This document shows positions 1-5,578 of a stretch of 13,768 bases of DNA, piece by piece (within the stretch, counting starts at the first letter, position 1; every line of letters begins with the position of its first letter). The translations under genes and the position numbers were made by a program. The stretch comes from an uncultured Haemophilus sp. (GTDB lineage: Bacteria; Pseudomonadota; Gammaproteobacteria; Enterobacterales; Pasteurellaceae). The notes under the pieces are model-generated. The model saw only the letters and a list, made by a program, of their open reading frames with translations, was not told where the DNA came from and ran no database searches. Where the stretch lies: contig NZ_CAJLNI010000046.1 in assembly GCF_905207935.1 (NCBI RefSeq), forward strand, positions 1 to 13,768. The letters run 5' to 3'.

Positions 1-53
1 CGACGGCCTTCGGGTTATGAGCCCGACGAGCTACCAAGCTGCTCCACCCCGCG
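1..53 (-). tRNA. Initiator tRNA-fMet (CAT anticodon), 3' part outside window
   Basis: Read on the minus strand from position 53, the sequence starts CGCGGGGTGGAGCAGC and continues through the D-arm, the anticodon arm and into the variable and T-arm region. It matches the bacterial initiator tRNA, which delivers formyl-methionine to the ribosomal P site. The anticodon CAT is at 17-19. Two initiator hallmarks are visible: a 5' C at position 1, expected to be unpaired with A72, and three consecutive G-C pairs in the anticodon stem (GGG/CCC). About 53 of roughly 77 nucleotides are present; the rest of the T-arm and the acceptor 3' strand lie before the window. It is transcribed divergently from mltA. 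Confidence 0.95.
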
Positions 54-66
54 TCTGATGGCGCGT

Positions 67-94
67 AATATACTCGTTTCAAAAATTATTGCAA
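67..94 (-). promoter_or_regulatory. Likely promoter of the tRNA-fMet gene
   Basis: On the minus strand there is a TTGCAA box (89-94), a 16-base spacer and a TATATT box (67-72). A GC-rich stretch (GCGCC) follows just before the expected start of transcription. A GC-rich discriminator is typical of stable-RNA promoters under stringent control. The boxes are seen directly; their use as a promoter is inferred. Confidence 0.5.
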
Positions 95-108
95 GATTTA
101 AACTGAAT

Positions 109-236
109 TTGACTTTCCGTTTGTTAAGAAAATAAACAATGTGAATATTAATTAATCATTTTATGAAATAGTGCTAGTCCTAAAAGGGAATTTTTGATAG
201 CGTATGCAACTTTGTATTAGTTAGTTTAATTTAGGA
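109..236 (+). promoter_or_regulatory. Probable mltA promoter and leader region
   Basis: This AT-rich spacer separates the divergent tRNA gene from mltA. Possible -35 elements are TTGACT (109-114) and TTGTTA (121-126). The latter lies 17 bases upstream of AATATT (144-149). TTGATA (194-199) is 15 bases upstream of TATTAG (215-220). None is convincing, so the exact promoter is left open. The ribosome binding site AGGA (233-236) lies 8 bases before the mltA ATG and is clear. Confidence 0.25.
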
Positions 237-244
237 AAATAAGA

Positions 245-1372
245 ATGAAATTTCGTCAAAATCTCGCTGTAAAAATGCTCTCTGTAATGGCGGCAGTTTC
301 GGTGCTTGCGTCATGTGGTTCAGCACCAAGTAAAGTTTCTTCAAAAAATAATTCTAGCTTGCCGCGTACTGCGACAGGCGATGATCCACAAAAATTTGGG
401 GCAAAGTATAGCGGACGTAATTATCAACAATCTATTTTAAGTCCAGTGGCATCCGTGGAGAACAAAAGTGCAGTCGTCAACCAAGGTGATTTTTTAACGC
501 AGCTTTCTAACGTACGTGGCTATTCAAACTCAATTACCAATCGCTTTGCCGCGAATTATGGAAAAATTACAAACTGGGTACTTGCAGGGGCTAATGTGAA
601 TGAATTAGCACAATATGGCATTAATCCTCAAATTATGAAAGGTTTTGATGGTTATCAAAACGTCTTGATGACGGGTTATTATTCGCCGGTTATTCATGCT
701 CGCCGTACGGCACAAGGCAAATACCAATACCCAATTTATGCAATGCCAAGTTATAAACGTTATAGCCGTGCGGAAATTTACAATGGTGCATTGGCAGGAA
801 AAGGCTTAGAGCTTGCGTATAGTGATTCAATGATGGATAACTTCTTACTTGGTGTACAAGGTAGTGGTTATGTGGATTACGGCGATGGAAATTTAAATTA
901 TTTAGCTTATGCAGGTCAAAATGGTTATAAATATCAAGCAGTTGGTCGCTTGTTAGTAGAAGATGGTGAAATTCCAAAAGAAAAAATGTCTATTCAAGCG
1001 ATTCGTGAATGGGGTAAAGCAAACCCATCTCGTGTACAGGAATTGTTAGAGCGTAACCCATCTTATGTTTTCTTTAAAAACGATCCGACAGGAAAAGTGA
1101 AAGGTTCTGCTGGTGTACCTTTAGTGCCAATGGCTGCTGTTGCTTCTGATCGCAATGTCATTCCTTCTGGAACCGTATTATTGGTTGAAGTGCCGGATAT
1201 TGATAATGATGGTAACTGGATGGGCACACACAAATTACACTTAATGGTGGCGCTTGATGTGGGTGGTGCAGTTAATGGTCACCACTTTGACTTATACCGT
1301 GGTATTGGCGATCAAGCGGGTCATATTGCGGGGTTATCAAAACACTATGGACGCGTTTGGGTACTACAATAA
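245..1372 (+). CDS. mltA: Membrane-bound lytic murein transglycosylase A (MltA)
   Basis: This lipoprotein cleaves the MurNAc-GlcNAc bond of peptidoglycan to form 1,6-anhydroMurNAc ends. It should act at the inner face of the outer membrane in cell-wall turnover. The N-terminus is a lipoprotein signal: basic MKFRQN, a hydrophobic stretch and the lipobox LASC with the lipidated Cys at residue 24. A Ser/Asn-rich linker follows, then the MltA barrel domain with GYYSP near residue 144 and VQGSGYV near 204. The C-terminal 3D domain has DVGGAVNG (338-345), FDLYRG (348-353) and the ending HYGRVWVLQ. The family's catalytic aspartate lies in this 3D region. The length, 375 aa, is close to the 365 aa of E. 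coli MltA. The start is supported by AGGA 8 bases upstream. Its stop codon overlaps the tcdA start by one base, and the mltA-tcdA neighbourhood is also found in E. coli. Confidence 0.95.
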   Translation: MKFRQNLAVKMLSVMAAVSVLASCGSAPSKVSSKNNSSLPRTATGDDPQKFGAKYSGRNYQQSILSPVASVENKSAVVNQGDFLTQLSNVRGYSNSITNRFAANYGKITNWVLAGANVNELAQYGINPQIMKGFDGYQNVLMTGYYSPVIHARRTAQGKYQYPIYAMPSYKRYSRAEIYNGALAGKGLELAYSDSMMDNFLLGVQGSGYVDYGDGNLNYLAYAGQNGYKYQAVGRLLVEDGEIPKEKMSIQAIREWGKANPSRVQELLERNPSYVFFKNDPTGKVKGSAGVPLVPMAAVASDRNVIPSGTVLLVEVPDIDNDGNWMGTHKLHLMVALDVGGAVNGHHFDLYRGIGDQAGHIAGLSKHYGRVWVLQ

Positions 1373-2133
1373 TGGCTCGAGTCGATAACTACGAACAACG
1401 TTTTGGCGGCATTGGCCGCCTTTACACACCAGAAGGCTTGGCGCGTTTGTGTCAGGCTCATGTGTGCGTCATAGGTATTGGCGGCGTAGGTTCGTGGGTG
1501 GTGGAAGCATTGGCGCGAAGCGGTGTAGGGCAGATCACTATGATTGATATGGATGATATTTGTGTCACCAATATTAATCGTCAACTTCCTGCATTAAGCG
1601 GCAATATTGGCAAGCTTAAAACGGAAGTGATGGCAGAGCGCGTTAAGCTGATTAATCCAGAATGTGTGGTGAATATTATCGATGATTTCATTTCACCGGA
1701 TAATCAAGCCGAATACTTAAATCGTGGCTATGATTATGTGATTGATGCCATTGATAATGTGAAAACCAAAGCGGCGATGATTGCCTATTGCAAACGTAAT
1801 AAAATCAAGATTATTACTATTGGTGGCGCAGGTGGTCAGACAGATCCATCCAAAATCCAAATTGCTGATTTAAGCAAAACGATCCAAGATCCATTATTGG
1901 CGAAAGTGCGGTCAGTTTTACGTAAGGATTTTAATTTTACCCAAAATCCACAACGTAAATTTGCAGTTGATGCGGTGTTTTCAACCCAGCCTCTGATTTT
2001 CCCTAAAATGGGCGAGGGCTGTGAAGTATCCGCTACCATGAATTGTGCAAATGGTTTTGGTGCAGCAACCATGATCACCGCAACCTTTGGATTTTTTGCC
2101 GTTTCTAGGGTAATCGATAAGTTATTAAAATAA
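1372..2133 (+). CDS. tcdA: tRNA threonylcarbamoyladenosine dehydratase TcdA (CsdL)
   Basis: An E1/MoeB/ThiF-like enzyme that uses ATP to dehydrate t6A37 of ANN-decoding tRNAs to the cyclic form ct6A37, aiding decoding accuracy. The nucleotide-binding motif GIGGVGS is at residues 35-41, followed by the acidic strand end and MDDICVTNINRQ (60-71). The DAIDNVKTK helix (125-133) and the family signature GGAGGQTDPS (151-160) follow. The product is 253 aa, against about 268 aa in E. coli. I chose the ATG at 1372, which overlaps the mltA stop (TAATG), suggesting translational coupling. A TTG at 1357 would add five residues inside mltA and is less likely. The partner genes csdA and csdE, near tcdA in E. 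coli, are absent here, so any sulfur-transfer partner must be elsewhere. An uptake signal lies inside the gene at 1904. Confidence 0.95.
   Translation: MARVDNYEQRFGGIGRLYTPEGLARLCQAHVCVIGIGGVGSWVVEALARSGVGQITMIDMDDICVTNINRQLPALSGNIGKLKTEVMAERVKLINPECVVNIIDDFISPDNQAEYLNRGYDYVIDAIDNVKTKAAMIAYCKRNKIKIITIGGAGGQTDPSKIQIADLSKTIQDPLLAKVRSVLRKDFNFTQNPQRKFAVDAVFSTQPLIFPKMGEGCEVSATMNCANGFGAATMITATFGFFAVSRVIDKLLK
1904..1912 (+). repeat. DNA uptake signal core in tcdA
   Basis: An exact AAGTGCGGT core, in the plus orientation, inside the tcdA reading frame, where it encodes part of K-V-R-S-V. Haemophilus-type competence machinery takes up DNA carrying this core preferentially. Confidence 0.9.
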
Positions 2134-2140
2134 AGAAATG

Positions 2141-2166
2141 AAGCAACGTGAAAACGTTGCTTTTTC
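2141..2166 (+). terminator. Rho-independent terminator after mltA-tcdA
   Basis: A perfect 9-bp stem, AAGCAACGT (2141-2149) with ACGTTGCTT (2154-2162), has a GAAA tetraloop and runs into a T-rich tract. It starts 8 bases after the tcdA stop and should end the mltA-tcdA transcript before znuA. Confidence 0.9.
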
Positions 2167-2222
2167 TTTATGAATAAAAGTATTCAATAAGATGAAGAAA
2201 TATCACTTCATTTTTTTAATTT

Positions 2223-2261
2223 GAAATGTTGCAATTTTATCAAAAAGGCGTAGTCTATGTT
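2223..2261 (+). promoter_or_regulatory. Possible znuA promoter with Zur-like half-site
   Basis: GAAATGTT (2223-2230) matches the left half of the enterobacterial Zur operator as I recall it, but the right half is poor. The half-site overlaps a TTGCAA box (2229-2234). Weak -10 candidates are TAGTCT (2251-2256, 16-base spacer) and TATGTT (2256-2261). Zinc-Zur repression would be expected for znuA, but the operator call is tentative. Confidence 0.3.
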
Positions 2262-2301
2262 GGCTTTGAGAATAATTCCCAATAAAAGTAAGGAAACAAA
2301 C

Positions 2302-3288
2302 ATGAAACAAGTATTAAAAATGAGTGCAATTTCTACCGCACTTTTAACCCTTCCAATGATGGCAAATGCTGATGTATTGGCCTCCGTGAAACCGCTCGGT
2401 TTTATTACATCGTCTATTGCTAATGGTGTAACAGATACGCAAATTTTAGTGCCAGCGGGTGCTTCTCCTCATGATTACAGCTTAAAACTTTCAGATGTGC
2501 AAAAAGTGAAATCGGCGGATTTAGTGCTTTGGGTTGGTGAAGATATTGATGCTTTCTTAGCAAAACCGATTAGCCAAATTGACAGCAAAAAAGTCATCAA
2601 TATTTCTGATATTCCAGAAATTAAACCGCTTTTAAGCAAAGTCCATCATGAACATTATCATGAAGGCGATGAACACGAGCACGGACATGATCATAAACAT
2701 GGGCACGATCATAAGCACGAACATGGTCATGACCATGAGCATCATCACCACGATGTGGATGAAAATGGATTAAGCGTGAACTGGCATTTATGGTATTCAC
2801 CAGCCATCAGCCAAATTGTGGCACAGAAAGTCGCAGATAAATTAACAGAACAACACCCGGATAAAAAAGAGCTCATCGCGAAAAACTTAGCCGATTTTAA
2901 CCGCACGTTGACCGAGCAAAGCGATAAGATCAAAGCACAATTAGCGCCACTTAAAGATAAAGGCTTCTTTGTGTTCCATGATGCTTATAGTTATTTCAAT
3001 GACGCTTATGGTTTAAATCAAACCGGTTATTTCACCATTAATCCATTAGTGGCACCAGGTGCAAAAACCATTGCTCACATCAAAGAAGAGATTGAAGAAC
3101 ACCATGTAAATTGTCTTTTTGCTGAGCCTCAATTCACACCAAAAGTGATTGATTCGCTAGCGCAAAGTACAAAAGTTAATGTAGGTCGTTTAGATCCTAT
3201 TGGCGATAACGTACAGCTTGGTCCAAATTCTTATGCGAATTTCCTTCAAGCCACCGCTGATAGCTATGCTCAATGTTTAAGTAAATAA
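2302..3288 (+). CDS. znuA: Zinc ABC transporter periplasmic binding protein ZnuA
   Basis: A cluster A-I metal-binding protein that captures Zn2+ in the periplasm for the ZnuBC importer. The Sec signal peptide MKQVLKMSAISTALLTLPMMANA is expected to be cut after residue 23. Zinc-ligand histidines fit H57 (SPHDY), H162 (NWHLWYSP) and H226 (FHDAYSYF). Cys271 and Cys325 fit the ZnuA C-domain disulfide. Residues 115-150 form a loop with 19 His in 36 positions, typical of high-affinity zinc ZnuA and argues against a manganese protein. The length is 328 aa. I chose the ATG at 2302 because TAAGGA lies 7 bases upstream and the signal peptide begins there; an upstream in-frame start at 2257 adds 15 residues with no support. 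znuB and znuC are not adjacent, as I recall for H. influenzae, where this gene is called pzp1. Confidence 0.95.
   Translation: MKQVLKMSAISTALLTLPMMANADVLASVKPLGFITSSIANGVTDTQILVPAGASPHDYSLKLSDVQKVKSADLVLWVGEDIDAFLAKPISQIDSKKVINISDIPEIKPLLSKVHHEHYHEGDEHEHGHDHKHGHDHKHEHGHDHEHHHHDVDENGLSVNWHLWYSPAISQIVAQKVADKLTEQHPDKKELIAKNLADFNRTLTEQSDKIKAQLAPLKDKGFFVFHDAYSYFNDAYGLNQTGYFTINPLVAPGAKTIAHIKEEIEEHHVNCLFAEPQFTPKVIDSLAQSTKVNVGRLDPIGDNVQLGPNSYANFLQATADSYAQCLSK
2335..2343 (-). repeat. DNA uptake signal core in the znuA signal peptide
   Basis: ACCGCACTT on the plus strand is the reverse complement of the uptake core. It encodes Thr-Ala-Leu within the hydrophobic part of the ZnuA signal peptide. Confidence 0.9.
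2644..2751 (+). repeat. His-rich coding repeat of ZnuA
   Basis: This region encodes ZnuA residues 115-150. At its centre are three related 18-base units at 2686-2703, 2704-2721 and 2722-2739, encoding HDHKHG, HDHKHE and HGHDHE. In-register slippage of such units could lengthen or shorten the metal-binding loop without a frameshift. The repeats are diverged, so this copy is not highly slippage-prone. Confidence 0.8.
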
Positions 3289-3305
3289 TTAAAATCTCCC
3301 CCTCG

Positions 3306-3349
3306 CCCCCTCTTTACAAAAGAGGGGGAATATTCTTGAAATATCCCCC
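3306..3349 (+). terminator. Palindromic znuA-rlmL spacer: hairpin terminator or intergenic repeat
   Basis: A 10-bp stem, CCCCCTCTTT (3306-3315) with AAAGAGGGGG (3319-3328), has a 3-base loop and starts 18 bases after the znuA stop. The downstream T-tract is poor (AATATTCTT). It may end znuA transcripts weakly or be a dispersed palindromic repeat. The same G run (3324-3328) can instead pair with CCCCC at 3345-3349, giving a second, mutually exclusive hairpin. Confidence 0.6.
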
Positions 3350-3356
3350 AAATTTA

Positions 3357-3365
3357 ACCGCACTT
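3357..3365 (-). repeat. DNA uptake signal core upstream of rlmL
   Basis: An exact reverse-orientation core (ACCGCACTT on the plus strand) in the znuA-rlmL spacer. It ends 6 bases before the TATAAT box of the proposed rlmL promoter. Confidence 0.9.
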
Positions 3366-3368
3366 TCG

Positions 3369-3377
3369 TGCTATAAT
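3369..3377 (+). promoter_or_regulatory. Extended -10 promoter of rlmL
   Basis: TGCTATAAT combines a perfect TATAAT (3372-3377) with an upstream TG, the extended -10 form that needs little -35 contact. No good -35 box sits 17 bases upstream. Transcription would start near 3384, 24 bases before the rlmL ATG. This also argues against any rlmL start upstream of that point. Confidence 0.65.
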
Positions 3378-3407
3378 CCGCCCAATTTTTCCCTATCGAG
3401 AAAACAC

Positions 3408-5543
3408 ATGAAACAACTATTTGCCACAACTGCCCGTGGTTTTGAAGAACTCTTAAAAGTCGAACTGACAGAGCTTGGTGCAACGGAATGTAAAATTGCA
3501 CAAGGCGGTGTACATTTTCAAGCTGATGATGAAACGCTTTATCGAAGCTTACTATGGTCACGTTTAGCTTCACGTATTTTGTTACCTATTGTAAATGGCA
3601 AGGTATATAGTGATTTAGACTTGTATTCAATTGTGACAGGGCAGGATTGGTTAAGTTATTTTGATGAGAAAGCCACATTTTTTGTTGATTTCAACGGGAC
3701 AAACCAAGAAATTCGTCACACCCAATTTGGTGCGATGCGTGTGAAAGATGCCATTGTGGATTATTTTGAACGCCAAGGGAAAGCGCGCCCAAATGTGGAT
3801 AAAGACTATCCGGATATTCGAATTCATGCTTATTTAAATAAAGAAGAACTCGTTGTTTCACTCGATTTAAGTGGTGAAGCATTGCATTTACGTGGCTATC
3901 GTGAAGATACAGGGCAAGCGCCTTTACGTGAAACCTTAGCCGCTGCGATAGTGCTTCGTTCAGGTTGGAAAAAAGGGACACCATTAGTGGATCCAATGTG
4001 CGGTTCGGGTACTTTGTTAATCGAAGCTGCACAAATGGAAGCACAAATTGCACCGCAATTACATCGTTTACATTGGGGCTTTGATTGCTGGAAAGGGCAT
4101 AATCAAGATGCTTGGGATAAGGTGAAAGCAGAAGCAGTACAGCAAGCAGAAACTTATTTTAATCGAAATCCAAAACCACATTTTTATGGCTTCGATCTCG
4201 ATCATCGCGTACTGAAAAAAGCACAAAAAAATGCACAAAATGCAGGTGTGGCACATTTAATCCAGTGGAAACAAGGTGATGTCGCCGCATTAAAGAATCC
4301 AAGCCCAGATGAAATGGGAACAGTGATTTGTAACCCACCTTACGGTGAACGTTTAGGCACAACCCCTGCGTTGATTGCACTATATTCAGTCTTTGGACAA
4401 CGCCTTAAAAATGAATTTGGTGGTTGGAATGCGTCAATTTTCAGTAGTGAATCTACCTTGCTTGATTGCTTGCGTATGCGTTCTTATCGTCAATTTAAAG
4501 CGAAAAACGGTCCGTTAGATTGTGTTCAGAAGAATTATCAAATTTCAGAACGCAAAGAAAGTGCGGTTGTAAATCCGCTTGAATTTGACCGCACTTCAAC
4601 GGTAGCGGTGGATTTTGCGAATCGCTTACAGAAAAATATCAAGAAAATTGAAAAATGGGCGAAACAGCAAGGCCTGGATGCGTATCGTTTATATGATGCT
4701 GATTTACCGGAATATAACGTAGCGGTGGATCGTTATGGTGATCATATTGTGGTGCAAGAGTATGCCGCACCGAAAAATATTGATGAAAACAAAGCGCGTC
4801 AACGTTTATTGGATGCAGTGACTGCAACCTTGCAAGTCACCGGTATTGAAACCAATAAACTGATTTTGAAAGTGCGTCAAAAACAAAAAGGCACGAATCA
4901 ATATGAAAAATTGGCCAATAAAGGCGAATATTTCTATGTGAATGAATACGGCGCTCAGCTTTGGGTGAATTTGACGGATTACTTGGATACAGGATTATTT
5001 TTAGATCATCGCTTAACCCGTAAAATGATTGGCGAAATGGCAAAAGGCAAAGATTTCCTTAATCTTTTTGCTTATACCGGTTCCGCAACAGTGCATGCTG
5101 CATTAGGTGGGGCAAAATCGACGACGACCGTGGATATGTCTAACACCTATTTAAACTGGGCAGAGCAAAACCTGATTTTAAATGATATTGAAGGCAAGCA
5201 GCACAAGCTCATCCAAGCAGATTGTTTGCAGTGGTTAGAGAAATGTGATCGCCAGTTTGATTTAATTTTCGTGGATCCGCCAACATTCTCGAATTCTAAA
5301 CGTATGGAAGACAGTTGGGATGTACAACGTGATCACATTAAATTGATGCGTAATCTTAAACGTATTTTACGTCCTAACGGCACCATCGTGTTCTCGAACA
5401 ATAAACGTGGTTTTAAAATGGATTTTGAGGCGTTAGATGAATTGGGATTAAGTGCGGTCGAAATTTCAGCGAAAACCTTACCGCTTGATTTTGAGCGTAA
5501 TAAACAAATCCACAACTGCTGGATTGTGACAATGAAAGCCTAA
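3408..5543 (+). CDS. rlmL: 23S rRNA (m2G2445/m7G2069) methyltransferase RlmL (RlmKL)
   Basis: A fused two-domain SAM-dependent methyltransferase. The N-terminal half (RlmL) makes m2G2445 and the C-terminal half (RlmK) makes m7G2069 in 23S rRNA during 50S assembly. A THUMP RNA-binding domain occupies roughly residues 45-155. The first Rossmann methyltransferase has DPMCGSGT (195-202) and the catalytic NPPYG (309-313). A linker near 380-400 leads to the second, with NLFAYTGSAT (552-561) and DPPTFSNS (623-630). The 711-aa length is close to the 702 aa of E. coli. The ATG at 3408 starts the conserved MKQLFATTARGFEELL; the longer reading from 3336 begins upstream of the likely transcription start. 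The ribosome binding site is weak (GAG about 7 bases upstream). Three uptake signals lie inside the gene. Confidence 0.96.
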   Translation: MKQLFATTARGFEELLKVELTELGATECKIAQGGVHFQADDETLYRSLLWSRLASRILLPIVNGKVYSDLDLYSIVTGQDWLSYFDEKATFFVDFNGTNQEIRHTQFGAMRVKDAIVDYFERQGKARPNVDKDYPDIRIHAYLNKEELVVSLDLSGEALHLRGYREDTGQAPLRETLAAAIVLRSGWKKGTPLVDPMCGSGTLLIEAAQMEAQIAPQLHRLHWGFDCWKGHNQDAWDKVKAEAVQQAETYFNRNPKPHFYGFDLDHRVLKKAQKNAQNAGVAHLIQWKQGDVAALKNPSPDEMGTVICNPPYGERLGTTPALIALYSVFGQRLKNEFGGWNASIFSSESTLLDCLRMRSYRQFKAKNGPLDCVQKNYQISERKESAVVNPLEFDRTSTVAVDFANRLQKNIKKIEKWAKQQGLDAYRLYDADLPEYNVAVDRYGDHIVVQEYAAPKNIDENKARQRLLDAVTATLQVTGIETNKLILKVRQKQKGTNQYEKLANKGEYFYVNEYGAQLWVNLTDYLDTGLFLDHRLTRKMIGEMAKGKDFLNLFAYTGSATVHAALGGAKSTTTVDMSNTYLNWAEQNLILNDIEGKQHKLIQADCLQWLEKCDRQFDLIFVDPPTFSNSKRMEDSWDVQRDHIKLMRNLKRILRPNGTIVFSNNKRGFKMDFEALDELGLSAVEISAKTLPLDFERNKQIHNCWIVTMKA
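4559..4567 (+). repeat. DNA uptake signal core in rlmL, first of an inverted pair
   Basis: An exact AAGTGCGGT core encoding Ser-Ala-Val in the RlmL-RlmK linker. It forms a perfect 9-bp inverted repeat with the core at 4588-4596, with 20 bases between them. Confidence 0.95.
4588..4596 (-). repeat. DNA uptake signal core in rlmL, second of an inverted pair
   Basis: An exact reverse-orientation core (ACCGCACTT) encoding part of Asp-Arg-Thr-Ser. It is the partner arm of the core at 4559. Such inverted pairs are usually found as terminators between genes, but this one is inside a coding sequence. Confidence 0.95.
5450..5458 (+). repeat. DNA uptake signal core near the end of rlmL
   Basis: An exact AAGTGCGGT core encoding Ser-Ala-Val in the RlmK domain, about 85 bases before the rlmL stop. 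Confidence 0.9.
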
Positions 5544-5544
5544 T

Positions 5545-5577
5545 AAAAAGCCCGATAATGATTTATCGGGCTTTTTT
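5545..5577. terminator. Bidirectional terminator between rlmL and kefC
   Basis: A 9-bp GC-containing stem, GCCCGATAA (5550-5558) with TTATCGGGC (5563-5571), has a TGAT loop. It is flanked by an A-tract on the left and a T-tract on the right, which extend the pairing. It works in both directions and serves the convergent rlmL and kefC genes, whose stop codons lie 1 to 2 bases outside it. Confidence 0.93.
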
Positions 5578-5578
5578 A

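Noticed and set aside
462..480. Extra uptake signal in mltA
   Set aside because: AAGTGCAGT differs from the core by one base; only exact cores are listed.
2257..2301. Longer znuA start
   Set aside because: It would put 15 residues before the signal peptide, and TAAGGA marks the ATG at 2302.
2686..2742. CRISPR-like repeat array
   Set aside because: The repeats are coding, 18 bases, directly abutting, and explained by His-rich ZnuA.
2892..2906. Extra uptake signal in znuA (ACCGCACGT)
   Set aside because: One base off the core; not counted.
3336..3407. Longer rlmL start
   Set aside because: It begins inside the palindromic spacer and upstream of the likely transcription start; conserved RlmL sequence begins at 3408.
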